Assembly: GCA_035281745.1 (NCBI GenBank)
Contig: DATEDI010000010.1
Coordinates: 94,140 to 158,139 of the forward strand
Source of the DNA: 66-474 sp035281745
Lineage (GTDB): Bacteria > Pseudomonadota > Gammaproteobacteria > Xanthomonadales > Rhodanobacteraceae
Direction: 5' to 3'
DNA: 64,000 nucleotides
Under the pieces are notes generated by a model. That model was not told the DNA's origin. It searched no databases and was given only the letters and a program-made list of their open reading frames with translations. Position numbers and translations under genes: made by a program. Below, one piece after another: positions 32,873 through 42,983 of this stretch. Within the stretch, counting starts at the first letter, position 1; every line of letters begins with the position of its first letter.

Positions 32873-33523
32873 TCAACCGGCGCGCAGCGCCGCGGCCTCG
32901 CGCGCGAGTCGTTCGATGCCGGCCCAGTCGCCCGCGGCAAGTTTGCCCTTCGGCGTGAGCCACGAGCCGCCCACGCAGGCGACGTTCGGCAGCGCGAGAA
33001 ATTCCGGCGCGTTGACTAGGCTGATGCCGCCGGTCGGGCAGAACCGGATCTGTGGCAGAGGGCTGGCCCATGCGGCGAGCAGCTTCGCGCCGCCGGCCGG
33101 CACGGCCGGGAAGAATTTCAAATGCCGGTAACCGCGTTCCAGCAGCGTCATGGCCTCGCTTGCGGTGGCGACCCCCGGCAGCAGTGGCAGCTCATCGTCG
33201 TCCGCGGCGTCTAGCAGTTTCGGCGAGGCGCCAGGCGATACGGCAAAACAGGCGCCGGCCCTGCGCGCGGCTTCGAGTTGCATGCCGTCGAGCGCGGTGC
33301 CGACGCCGACCACGGCGCCTTCCACTTCGGCGGTGATCGCGCGGATGGCATCCAGCGCGGCGGGCGTGCGCAGCGTGACTTCGATGGCGCGGATGCCGCC
33401 GGCCACCAGCGCCCTCGCCATCGGCACGGCATGCGCCGCGTCGTCCACGACCACCACCGGCACCACCGGGGCGAGCGCGAGGATTTCGGCGATTCGTTGT
33501 TGCCTGGTTTCCTGCAAAGTCAT
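32873..33523 (-). CDS. eda: KDPG/KHG aldolase
   Basis: 216 residues, class I aldolase splitting 2-keto-3-deoxy-6-phosphogluconate to pyruvate and glyceraldehyde-3-phosphate. The general base Glu is in AIEVTLRT, the Schiff-base Lys in YRHLKFFPAVPAGG, and the phosphate site is in CPTGGIS and VGGSWL. It is the last gene of zwf-edd-eda, 24 bp after edd. Its stop lies 6 bp from that of the convergent PLP enzyme. Confidence 0.95.
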   Translation of the reverse strand: MTLQETRQQRIAEILALAPVVPVVVVDDAAHAVPMARALVAGGIRAIEVTLRTPAALDAIRAITAEVEGAVVGVGTALDGMQLEAARRAGACFAVSPGASPKLLDAADDDELPLLPGVATASEAMTLLERGYRHLKFFPAVPAGGAKLLAAWASPLPQIRFCPTGGISLVNAPEFLALPNVACVGGSWLTPKGKLAAGDWAGIERLAREAAALRAG

Positions 33524-33547
33524 GGCGAAAGCTCGTGCAAGGATCGG

Positions 33548-35392
33548 TCACGCATCAGCCGCATGATGGCGGTCGTGCTTGCCGAAGATGGTCGCGCCGG
33601 CATCGGCCGAACCGACCGCGTTGCGCAGGTTCGCGAACAGTTCGCGGCCCATGCCGACGTGGTGCGCGGAAAGATCGGCGTGCGTTTGCCTGCGCGCCTC
33701 CCATTCCGCTGCTTCCACCTTGGCTTCCAGCGTACCGGCGATCGCGTCGAGTCGGATCACGTCACCGTCGCGCAATTTGCCCAGCGGGCCGGCGTCGATC
33801 GCTTCGGGCGTGACATGGATGGCCGCCGGCACCTTGCCGGATGCCCCGGACATGCGCCCATCCGTGACCAGCGCCACGCGATGCCCGCGTGCCTGCAGCA
33901 CGGCGAGTGTCGGCGTGAGCTTGTGGAGTTCCGGCATGCCGATCGCCTTCGGGCCCTGGAAGCGCACCACCGCCACGAAATCGCGATCCAGTTCGCCGCG
34001 GTCGAACGCCCGCTTCACGTCATCCTGGTCATGAAAGACCACAGCTGGTGCTTCGATGACCAGACGATCGCCCGGCACTGCCGAGACCTTGATCACCGCA
34101 CGGCCGAGGTTGCCCTGCAGCACGCGCAGGCCACCGTCGGCGCGAAACGGTTCCGCGGCAGGACGCAAGACGTCGAGGTTGCCGCTGCCGGTGACCTCGT
34201 GCCACGCGAGTGCGCCGGTTGCATCCAGCGCCGGGGTGCGGCGATACGCGTCCAGCCCCTCGCCCCACACGGTTCGCACGTCGCCGTGCAGCAGGCCCGC
34301 GTCGAGCAGGGAGCCGATCAGGAACGGCATGCCGCCGGCGCGATGGAAATGGTTCACGTCGGCGTGGCCATTCGGGTATACGCGTGCCATCAGCGGCACC
34401 ACGCCGGAAATCGCATCGAAATCTTCCAGCGCCAGCACGATGCCGGCGGCGGCGGCAACCGCGATCAGGTGCAAAAGATGATTGGTGGAACCACCGGTGG
34501 CGTTCAAACCCACCACGCCGTTGACGATGGTGCGTTCGTCCACCAGTTGGCCGACCGGCGTGTAGTCGTTGCCCAGTGCGGTGATCTCCGTTGCGCGCCG
34601 CACCGCCGCGAGGGTGAGCGCTTCGCGCAACGGTGTATTCGGATTGATGAAGCTGGCGCCCGGCAAGTGCAGGCCCATGATCTCCATCAGCATCTGGTTG
34701 GAGTTGGCGGTGCCGTAGAACGTGCAGGTGCCCGGCGCGTGGTACGACGCGGCCTCCGCATCCATCAGTTCGTCGCGGCTGGCCTTGCCCTCGGCGTAGC
34801 GCTGGCGCACCGCCGATTTTTCGTCGTTGGGGATGCCGCTGGGCATCGGGCCCGCGGGCACGAAGATCGTCGGGATGTGGCCGAAGCTCAACGCGCCGAT
34901 CAAAAGCCCCGGCACGATTTTGTCGCAGATGCCGAGCATCAATGTCGCATCGAACATGTCGTGCGACAGCGCGACCGCGGCCGCCATCGCAATCACTTCG
35001 CGCGAGAACAGCGAGAGTTCCATGCCCGCGCGGCCTTGCGTGATGCCGTCGCACATCGCGGGCACGCCGCCCGCGACCTGCGCGGTGGCGCCGAGCTTGC
35101 GCGCGGTACGGCGGATCAGTTCGGGATAAGGCTCGTACGGCTGGTGCGCCGAGAGCATGTCGTTGTAGGCGGTAACCATTCCGATGTTCGGCGCCACCGC
35201 GCCACGCAGTGCCGCCTTGTCATTCACGCCGCAGGCCGCGAAACCGTGCGCGAGGTTGCCGCAGGAAAGCTGGCGGCGGTGCACGCCTTCGCCGCGCGCG
35301 GCATCGATGCGTGCGAGATATGCGTCGCGCGTGGCGCGGCTGCGTTCGACGATGCGCGCCGTGACCTCGGCGATGACGGGATGCAGTGACAT
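33548..35392 (-). CDS. edd: 6-phosphogluconate dehydratase
   Basis: 614 residues, iron-sulfur dehydratase of the IlvD/Edd family, first dedicated step of the Entner-Doudoroff pathway. Family cysteines and loops are visible: CGNLAHGFAACGVND near the N-terminus, GGVPAMCDGITQGRAGMELS, MLGICDKIVPG, GTCTFYGTANSNQM and the C-terminal VTDGRMSGASGKVPAAIHV. It lies between zwf (27 bp upstream) and eda (24 bp downstream). A second, shorter paralogue, ilvD, is found 7 kb further on. Confidence 0.96.
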   Translation of the reverse strand: MSLHPVIAEVTARIVERSRATRDAYLARIDAARGEGVHRRQLSCGNLAHGFAACGVNDKAALRGAVAPNIGMVTAYNDMLSAHQPYEPYPELIRRTARKLGATAQVAGGVPAMCDGITQGRAGMELSLFSREVIAMAAAVALSHDMFDATLMLGICDKIVPGLLIGALSFGHIPTIFVPAGPMPSGIPNDEKSAVRQRYAEGKASRDELMDAEAASYHAPGTCTFYGTANSNQMLMEIMGLHLPGASFINPNTPLREALTLAAVRRATEITALGNDYTPVGQLVDERTIVNGVVGLNATGGSTNHLLHLIAVAAAAGIVLALEDFDAISGVVPLMARVYPNGHADVNHFHRAGGMPFLIGSLLDAGLLHGDVRTVWGEGLDAYRRTPALDATGALAWHEVTGSGNLDVLRPAAEPFRADGGLRVLQGNLGRAVIKVSAVPGDRLVIEAPAVVFHDQDDVKRAFDRGELDRDFVAVVRFQGPKAIGMPELHKLTPTLAVLQARGHRVALVTDGRMSGASGKVPAAIHVTPEAIDAGPLGKLRDGDVIRLDAIAGTLEAKVEAAEWEARRQTHADLSAHHVGMGRELFANLRNAVGSADAGATIFGKHDRHHAADA

Positions 35393-35419
35393 GTCGATGT
35401 GCCTCGAATGGGTTCCGGT

Positions 35420-36892
<1,473 letters not shown>

Positions 36893-36952
36893 GGGGCACC
36901 TCGAATGCGACAGGAAAGCATGGCGACGGCCATGCGGAAATCGACGGATACA

Positions 36953-37056
36953 ATACCAGTTAGATACCACACCATACCATTCGCTTGCAAGTACCTGCAG
37001 GCCCAGGAATCGGGTTGGCCCACGGGATTGTCCCGCTGGTGCGCCATTGGTATGGT
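36953..37056. promoter_or_regulatory. Candidate GntR operator region between zwf and its divergent regulator
   Basis: ATACCA occurs three times in the same direction, at 36953, 36964 and 36974, so one helical turn apart (11 and 10 bp). The inverted form TTGGTATGGT (37047-37056) pairs with ACCATACCAT (36971-36980) in 9 of 10 positions and overlaps the regulator's likely ATG. GntR/UTRA proteins commonly bind short inverted TGGT/ACCA half-sites, so these may be sites for autoregulation and control of zwf. This is a motif reading only. Confidence 0.55.
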
Positions 37057-37816
37057 GCGCGTCATGCAAAGCGCCCTCGTCGCCGAATACCGCCGCCTTG
37101 GCCGCGATCGTTCCGTGCACCAGCCGCTGGCTTATTTGCGCTTGCGCAGCGCGATCCGCAACGTGATCGAGCGGCGTGCGATCGAACCCGGCCAGGCGTT
37201 GCCCAGCGAACGCGACCTGGCCCAGACGCTCGGTTTGTCGCGGGTCACCGTGCGCAAGGCCATCGCGGGACTGGTCGAGGAGGGTGCGCTGATCCAACGC
37301 CACGGCGCCGGCACTTTCGTGGCCGAACGCATCGTCAAGCCGATGTCGCGCCTGACCAGCTTCACCGAAGACCTGCGCGCGCGCGGCCTCGATGCGCGCT
37401 CGGAATTCTTCGAGCGCGACGTGGGCGAGGTGACACCGGAGGAATCGATGGCGATGAATCTTTCGCCCGGCGCACAGGTGGTGCGCCTGCATCGGGTGCG
37501 TTACGCGGGCGACGAGCCGATCGCGATCGAGCGCAGCGTGGTGCCGGCCGATGTGCTGCCCGATCCGCTGCTGGTGCGCGATTCGCTTTACGCGGCACTG
37601 GAAACCCGCGGCTGCCGCCCGCGCCGTGCGTTGCAGCGCCTGCGCGCGGTGCCACTCTCCGCCCGCCATGCGCGCCTGCTGCACGTGCGGCCCGGCAGCG
37701 CCGGCCTCAACGTGGAACGGCGATCGTTTCTCGACGATGGCCGGGTGGTGGAATTCACCAGTTCGTGGTATCGCGGCGACGTCTACGATTTCGTTGCCGA
37801 ACTGCACGCGGATTGA
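37052..37816 (+). CDS. GntR/HutC-family regulator with UTRA domain
   Basis: 254 residues from ATG 37052 (ATG 37064 is nearly as good). The N-terminal GntR winged helix spans about 25-90: RSAIRNVIERRAIEPGQALPSERDLA, LSRVTVRKAIAGLVEEGAL, RHGAGTFVAE. The UTRA ligand domain follows (about 100-250; SRLTSFTEDLRARG, RLHRVRYAGDEPIAIERS, SSWYRGDVYDF), related to NagR/DasR/HutC. It is divergent from zwf-edd-eda and so probably controls it, a role usually held by the RpiR-family HexR in other gammaproteobacteria. The ligand may be a sugar phosphate but that is inference. It is convergent with ilvA (stops 7 bp apart). Confidence 0.85.
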   Translation: MVRVMQSALVAEYRRLGRDRSVHQPLAYLRLRSAIRNVIERRAIEPGQALPSERDLAQTLGLSRVTVRKAIAGLVEEGALIQRHGAGTFVAERIVKPMSRLTSFTEDLRARGLDARSEFFERDVGEVTPEESMAMNLSPGAQVVRLHRVRYAGDEPIAIERSVVPADVLPDPLLVRDSLYAALETRGCRPRRALQRLRAVPLSARHARLLHVRPGSAGLNVERRSFLDDGRVVEFTSSWYRGDVYDFVAELHAD

Positions 37817-37823
37817 GCGTCGC

Positions 37824-39389
37824 TCACGCGCACAGCAGCAGCTTGTAGGCGGGATTGTCGCTTTCGTCGCAGTGCGGGTAGCCCAACCCGTCGAGGAATC
37901 GCCGCAGCGCCAGTTGCTCGTCTGCGCGCACCTGGACGCCCACCAGGATGCGGCCGTAGTCGGCGCCCTGGTTGCGGTAATGGAACAGGCTGATGTTCCA
38001 GTCCGGGTGCATGTGGCCCAGGAAGTTCATCAAGGCACCGGGCCGCTCGGGAAATTCGAATCGGTAAAGCTGCTCGTCGCGGGCCATGCTTGAACGGCCA
38101 CCGACCATGTGACGCAGGTGCTGCTTGGCCAATTCGTCGTCGGTGAGATCGAGTACCGAAAAATCCTCCGCGCGAAATGTCGCGGCCAATGCCTCGCGTT
38201 CATCGCGGCGGGCGATCCGCACGCCCACGAAAATGTGCGCGTGGCGCGAGTCGCCGATGCGGTAGTTGAACTCGGTGAGGTCGTGCCGGCCGAGCGCGGC
38301 GCAGAAGCGGCGGAAGCTGCCGCGTTCCTCGTGAATCGTCACCGCGAATACCGCCTCACGCTGTTCGCCCACCTCGGCGCGTTCGGCCACGAAGCGCAGT
38401 CGATCGAAGTTCATGTTGGCACCCGAGACGATGGCAATCATTGCGCCATCGATCGCGGCTTGCTTCTGCGCATATTGCTTCAATCCGGCCAAGGCGAGCG
38501 CACCCGCGGGTTCGGGCACGCTGCGGGTTTCCCGATAAATATCGCGGATCGCCGCGCATACCGCGTCGGTGTCCACGCGCAGCATCGCATCGACGTGGCG
38601 ACGGCACAGATCGAAGGTGAGTTCACCGGCGTGCTTCACGGCGGTGCCGTCGGAAAACAGACCGACCTCATCGAGCGACACGCGACAGCCACTTTCCAGC
38701 GAGCGCGTCATCGCATCCGAATCGGCCGCCTGCACGCCAATGACTTTCACATCCGGACGCTCGGCCTTGAAGCATGCGGCGACGCCGGCGAGCAACCCGC
38801 CCCCGCCGACGGGTACGAAGACCGCGCACAAGTTTTGCGGGCACTGTCGCAACAGTTCCAGTCCGGTCGTGGCCTGGCCGGCGATCACGTCGAGATCATC
38901 GAACGGGTGGACGAACGTGAAGCCGTGCTCGGCCTGCATGCGCGCCGCGGCGGCTTGCGCATCGCTGTACGAGTCGCCGGTCAGTACCACGTCGACGAAC
39001 GCGCCGCCCAAGCGGCGCACGGCGTCGACCTTCACCTCGGGGGCGGTGACCGGCATCACGATCACTGCGCGAATGTCGAGCTTGGCCGCGGCCAGCGCCA
39101 CGCCTTGGGCGTGGTTCCCGGCGGATGCCGCGATCACGCCGCGCGCGCGCTGCGCAGCATCCAGCCGCACCATGCGGTTGTAGGCGCCGCGCAGCTTGAA
39201 CGAAAACACCGGCTGCTGGTCCTCGCGTTTCAGCAACACGCGCGTGCCGAGTCGCGCAGACAGCACCGGCGCTTCGTCCAACGCGGTTTCGTGCGCCACG
39301 TCGTAAACGCGTGCGGCGCGCGCGCGGCGCAGCAGTTCGCGATCGAGTTCGTTCGTACCTGCTGCTACGGATGCAACCCGCGCGTTCAT
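37824..39389 (-). CDS. ilvA: Threonine deaminase, biosynthetic
   Basis: 521 residues. PLP enzyme converting threonine to 2-oxobutyrate, the first step to isoleucine. PLP Lys is in QPVFSFKLRGAYN (near residue 62), ASAGNHAQGVALAA follows, and the phosphate loop is PVGGGGLLAGVAA. Two C-terminal ACT-like regulatory repeats (about 335-520: EAVFAVTIHEERGSFRRF and YRFEFPERPGALMNFL) indicate the allosteric, isoleucine-inhibited form. ATG at 39387-39389 overlaps the TGA of ilvM (ATGA); the frame's long upstream extension is a shadow. Last gene of the leu-ilv operon. Confidence 0.96.
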   Translation of the reverse strand: MNARVASVAAGTNELDRELLRRARAARVYDVAHETALDEAPVLSARLGTRVLLKREDQQPVFSFKLRGAYNRMVRLDAAQRARGVIAASAGNHAQGVALAAAKLDIRAVIVMPVTAPEVKVDAVRRLGGAFVDVVLTGDSYSDAQAAAARMQAEHGFTFVHPFDDLDVIAGQATTGLELLRQCPQNLCAVFVPVGGGGLLAGVAACFKAERPDVKVIGVQAADSDAMTRSLESGCRVSLDEVGLFSDGTAVKHAGELTFDLCRRHVDAMLRVDTDAVCAAIRDIYRETRSVPEPAGALALAGLKQYAQKQAAIDGAMIAIVSGANMNFDRLRFVAERAEVGEQREAVFAVTIHEERGSFRRFCAALGRHDLTEFNYRIGDSRHAHIFVGVRIARRDEREALAATFRAEDFSVLDLTDDELAKQHLRHMVGGRSSMARDEQLYRFEFPERPGALMNFLGHMHPDWNISLFHYRNQGADYGRILVGVQVRADEQLALRRFLDGLGYPHCDESDNPAYKLLLCA

Positions 39390-39667
39390 GCAGGCAGTGC
39401 GACCTCGAGCCGGACCTCGTCGCGGTTGCCGACCAGCGACAGGCTGTTGGCGTCGAGCACGTCCACCAGTTTGCGCAACTGGCGCAGGATCTGTTCCAGC
39501 GTGTTGGCATCGCCGTGCATCACCAACGTGATCTGCGACACCTCGGGGTGGTGGGTCGCGGCCACCGTGAGCGCGTCGATGTTGCAATGACGCGCGGCAA
39601 ACAGGCCGGCCACGCGTACCAGCGCACCGGATTCGTTCTGCAGCAGGATCGACAGCGTGTGTTTCAT
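39386..39667 (-). CDS. ilvM: Acetolactate synthase small subunit, IlvM-like
   Basis: 93 residues forming a single ACT domain: LSILLQNESGALVRVAGLFAARHCNIDALTVA, then ITLVMHGDANTLEQILRQLRKLVDV. The short length fits IlvM (87 residues in E. coli) rather than the two-domain IlvN/IlvH. It would bind the adjacent large subunit and set its activity and feedback. It sits between ilvG (24 bp upstream) and ilvA (ATGA overlap). Confidence 0.88.
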   Translation of the reverse strand: MKHTLSILLQNESGALVRVAGLFAARHCNIDALTVAATHHPEVSQITLVMHGDANTLEQILRQLRKLVDVLDANSLSLVGNRDEVRLEVALPA

Positions 39668-39691
39668 GGCAGCCTCTTCGCGTCGGTGAAT

Positions 39692-41557
39692 TCAAAACAT
39701 GTCGTTCGATTCTTTGTCGGTGACCCCGGGTGACGCGCGCGACGCGATGAATTCGCCCGTGATCATCTGCCCATAGCTCGCGCCCGGACCGACCATCGGA
39801 TACACGCCGGCATCGGGGTCGATCATTACTTCCAGGAATGCCGGACCGTCGTGCGCGAGAAACTCGGCGACGGTGGCTTCGAGGTCCTCCTTGCGCGCCA
39901 ACCGATGCGCCCAGTCGAAGCCGTCGGCTTCGGCGGCCTTGATGAAGTCCTTGCGATGCAGGCTTTTGTCGGTGGCCGCGAAGCGGTGGCCGAAGTACAG
40001 CTTCTGCCATTGCCGCACCATCCCGTCGCCCCGGTTGTTCAGCACCACGATCTTCAGCGGCAGCCGGTACGTGGTGACGGTTTCCATCTCACCGAGGTTC
40101 ATGCGGATGCTGCCGTCGCCGTCGAGGTCGATCACCAGTGCATCGGGCCGCGCGAACTGCGCGCCGATCGCGGCGGGCAAGCCAAAACCCATCGTGCCCA
40201 TCGAACCCGACGTGAGCCAGTCCCGCGGCGCGCGAAAATCGAAATACTGCGCCGCCCACATCTGGTGCTGGCCGACGCCGGTGCTGACGATCGCGCGACC
40301 CCGCGCGTGCCGGTTGAGTGCTTCGATCACCGCCTGCGGCTGGATGCTTTCGCTGCCGCGGTCGTAGGCCATCGCATGGGCACGTTTCAGTTGCGTGATG
40401 TGCGCGTGCCAGTCGTCGAGCTGCAACGCGACGCCATGTACCTTGCCGTACCGCGTCAACCGTTCCAGTGCCGCGGCCAATGGGCCGACGTGCTGCCAGT
40501 GGACCTGCTTCACCTTGCCGATTTCGGCAGGATCGATGTCGATCTGCGCGATGAATTTCGCCCGCGGCGCAAACTTTTCCGGCACGCCGGCCACGCGATC
40601 GTCGAAACGCGCGCCCAGCGCAAGCAGGCAATCGCAGTCGACCACGGCGTAGTTCGCGTACGCGGTGCCGTGCATGCCGAGCATGTGCAGCGACAGCGGA
40701 TGGGTGGTGTCGAAGCCGCCGAGTCCCATCAGCGTGGTCGTCACCGGCACGCCGAACGCGTCGACGAATGCGCGCAGCGCGCGCGCGGCATCGCCGCGGA
40801 TTACGCCGCCACCGGCATAGATCAACGGGCGCCTGGCTTGCGCGAGCGCGGCGAAGAAGCCTGCACAGGCGTCGTCATCCAGTCGCGCGTTTTCGACGGC
40901 ACGCAGGCGCTGGCGGTAACCCGGAATCGGCAAGCGACAAGCGCTGTCGAAACGCAGCTTGGCGTTTTGCACGTTCTTGGGGATGTCCACCACCACCGGG
41001 CCGAAACGCCCGCTGCGCGCGATCTCGAACGCGGTGCGCAGCGTGGCTTCCAGCCGGTCGGCTTCGGTGACCAGGAACACGTGCTTGGCGCAGGCGCCCA
41101 TGATGTTGCTGACCGGCGCTTCCTGGAACGCATCGCTGCCGAGCGACGACGTCGGCACCTGTCCCGTGATCGCGACCATCGGCACCGAATCCGCCATGGC
41201 GTCGCGGATCGGCGTCACCAGGTTGGTCGCACCGGGACCGGAGGTGACGATCGCGACGCCGACCTTGCCCGAGGCGCGCGCGTAACCCGAGGCCATGAAG
41301 CCCGCGCCCTGCTCGTTGGCGGGCACCACGAGCGGCATGGGCTCGCGCCCGTCGCCGCGCGCATGTTCGGCGTTGTAGCGGAACACCGCGTCGTACACCG
41401 GCAGGATCGCGCCGCCGGAATAACCGAACAGCACGTCACAGCCTTCGTCCGCCAGTACCTGCACCACCACGTCCGCGCCGCTCATCACGTGCCCGGCGAG
41501 CGGGTGGTGGTCGGGTGTCGGGCGAAGGTCCCGTGCGGCTGGCAGCGGCATGTTCAC
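39692..41557 (-). CDS. ilvG: Acetolactate synthase large subunit
   Basis: 621 residues, ThDP- and FAD-dependent enzyme condensing pyruvate with pyruvate or 2-oxobutyrate. It shows the N-terminal PYR domain (GCDVLFGYSGGAILPVYDAV; Glu-equivalent region followed by NEQGAGFMASGYARASG), the FAD domain, and the ThDP motif GDGSIRMNLGEMETVTTYRLPLKIVVLNN. Start is GTG at 41555-41557 with AGGA 7 bases upstream; ATG two codons later is possible. A tail of about 20 residues beyond MVGPGASYGQMI makes it longer than E. coli IlvG (548). Confidence 0.95.
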   Translation of the reverse strand: MNMPLPAARDLRPTPDHHPLAGHVMSGADVVVQVLADEGCDVLFGYSGGAILPVYDAVFRYNAEHARGDGREPMPLVVPANEQGAGFMASGYARASGKVGVAIVTSGPGATNLVTPIRDAMADSVPMVAITGQVPTSSLGSDAFQEAPVSNIMGACAKHVFLVTEADRLEATLRTAFEIARSGRFGPVVVDIPKNVQNAKLRFDSACRLPIPGYRQRLRAVENARLDDDACAGFFAALAQARRPLIYAGGGVIRGDAARALRAFVDAFGVPVTTTLMGLGGFDTTHPLSLHMLGMHGTAYANYAVVDCDCLLALGARFDDRVAGVPEKFAPRAKFIAQIDIDPAEIGKVKQVHWQHVGPLAAALERLTRYGKVHGVALQLDDWHAHITQLKRAHAMAYDRGSESIQPQAVIEALNRHARGRAIVSTGVGQHQMWAAQYFDFRAPRDWLTSGSMGTMGFGLPAAIGAQFARPDALVIDLDGDGSIRMNLGEMETVTTYRLPLKIVVLNNRGDGMVRQWQKLYFGHRFAATDKSLHRKDFIKAAEADGFDWAHRLARKEDLEATVAEFLAHDGPAFLEVMIDPDAGVYPMVGPGASYGQMITGEFIASRASPGVTDKESNDMF

Positions 41558-41576
41558 AAGGCAATCCTTTCGCGGG

Positions 41577-41918
41577 TCAGTTGCGGATCAGTTCGTCGTC
41601 GCCGGGCGCGCAGCGCGGCACGCCGTAGGCCGTCGCCATGCGCAGGTCGTGGGCGAGCGTGGAGAATTGCTCCCATGGAATGCCGTTGACGTCGGTGTCG
41701 CGCGTGACGTCATGCGTCTCGTCGTCGAGAAAACCCATGCGGCACAACTTGCCCGGCTGTTCCGGCTCACGGCAGATCGAGAAGTTCAACAGTTCCGTGC
41801 GCCACAGCGCGTACGCGCCATCGACCACCACCTGCGGCGGTTGGCCGAGGCGCGCGCTGTAGTCCTTGATGGACGCATCGAGATCGGCGACGGCCAAGGC
41901 GATATGGAAACGTTTCAT
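41577..41918 (-). CDS. VOC-family (glyoxalase-like) protein embedded in the ilv operon
   Basis: 113 residues with the start of a vicinal-oxygen-chelate fold: KRFHIALAVADLDASIKDYSARLGQPPQVVVDGAYALWRTELL (beta-alpha-beta-beta pattern). The His near the N-terminus (FHIAL) is in the usual metal-ligand position. It lies in the same direction between ilvC (33 bp) and ilvG (19 bp), so it is co-transcribed. A link to branched-chain synthesis, for instance handling an unstable keto acid, is conceivable, but nothing in the sequence proves it. Confidence 0.75.
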   Translation of the reverse strand: MKRFHIALAVADLDASIKDYSARLGQPPQVVVDGAYALWRTELLNFSICREPEQPGKLCRMGFLDDETHDVTRDTDVNGIPWEQFSTLAHDLRMATAYGVPRCAPGDDELIRN

Positions 41919-41951
41919 GACGAACCTCGTTGCTCGTGTGATTGCCGGCGA

Positions 41952-42983
41952 TCAGCCGACCTTTTTCAGGGGCGCAACCGTATCGGCTGCCACGGCGGAT
42001 TTGGTGTCGGCCGGATGCAGCCAAGGCATGCGCGCGCGCAGTTGCTTGCCGACCTGTTCGACCGGATGATCGAGATCGGCTTGTTTGAAGCGCTTGTAGT
42101 TGGGCAGGCCCGCCGCGTACTCGGCGGTCCAGTTGCGCGCAAAGGTGCCGTCCTGGATTTCGCGGAGCACGTCCTGCATGCGCGCCTTCACGCCGGCATC
42201 GATCACGCGCGAACCGCTGACGAAATCGCCGTACTGCGCGGTCTCGGAGACGAACTCCAGCATCTTCGTGATGCCGCCTTCGTAGAAAAGGTCGACGATC
42301 AACTTCAACTCGTGCAGCACTTCGTAGTACGCGATTTCCGGCTGGTAGCCCGCTTCGACCAGCGTCTCGAAACCCGCCTGCACCAGCGCGCTGGCGCCGC
42401 CGCACAGCACGGCTTGTTCGCCGAACAAATCGGTTTCGGTCTCTTCCTTGAAGTCGGTGCGGATCAGCATCGCGCGACCGCCGCCGATGCCGTCGGCGTA
42501 GGCGCGCGCCCGCGCCTCGGCGTAGCCACTGGCATCCTGCTGCACGGCGAACAGGCACGGCACGCCGCGCCCGCGCGCGTACTCGCTGCGCACCAGCGCG
42601 CCGGGACCCTTGGGCGCGACCATCACCACATCGATGTCGCTGCGCGGTTGGATCTGCTTGAAATGCACGTTGAAGCCGTGCGCAAACAACAGCGCAGCGC
42701 CCGGTTTCAGGTTCGGCTCGATGGCGTCGCGATACAACGCCGGCTGCACCATGTCGGGCGTCAGCACCGCGACGAGGTCCGCGCCGCGCACCGCGTCGGC
42801 GGGTTCCAACACCGTGAAGCCTTCGGCTTCCGCGCGCTGCCACGACGGCCCATTTCTGCGCAGGCCGACCACGACGTCGAGCCCCGAATCGCGGAGGTTC
42901 AGCGCGTGCGCGCGACCCTGGCTGCCGTAACCGAGCACGGCGATGCGGGATTGGGCGAGCGGATTGGATGCTTGCGAAGTCAT
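41952..42983 (-). CDS. ilvC: Ketol-acid reductoisomerase
   Basis: 343 residues, class I KARI converting acetolactate or acetohydroxybutyrate to dihydroxy acids with NADPH and Mg2+. The Rossmann motif GYGSQGRAHALNLRDSG is followed by VGLRRNGPSW, MVAPKGPG and KEETETDLFGEQAVLCGG (metal-binding Asp/Glu), then ELKLIVDLFYEGG. ATG at 42981-42983 overlaps the TGA of ilvD and is preceded by AAGGAG at about 7 bases, which lies inside the ilvD tail. Confidence 0.96.
   Translation of the reverse strand: MTSQASNPLAQSRIAVLGYGSQGRAHALNLRDSGLDVVVGLRRNGPSWQRAEAEGFTVLEPADAVRGADLVAVLTPDMVQPALYRDAIEPNLKPGAALLFAHGFNVHFKQIQPRSDIDVVMVAPKGPGALVRSEYARGRGVPCLFAVQQDASGYAEARARAYADGIGGGRAMLIRTDFKEETETDLFGEQAVLCGGASALVQAGFETLVEAGYQPEIAYYEVLHELKLIVDLFYEGGITKMLEFVSETAQYGDFVSGSRVIDAGVKARMQDVLREIQDGTFARNWTAEYAAGLPNYKRFKQADLDHPVEQVGKQLRARMPWLHPADTKSAVAADTVAPLKKVG

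Noticed and set aside
33278..35389. 703-codon plus-strand open frame opposite edd
   Set aside because: Antisense shadow of edd, which has all family motifs on the minus strand.
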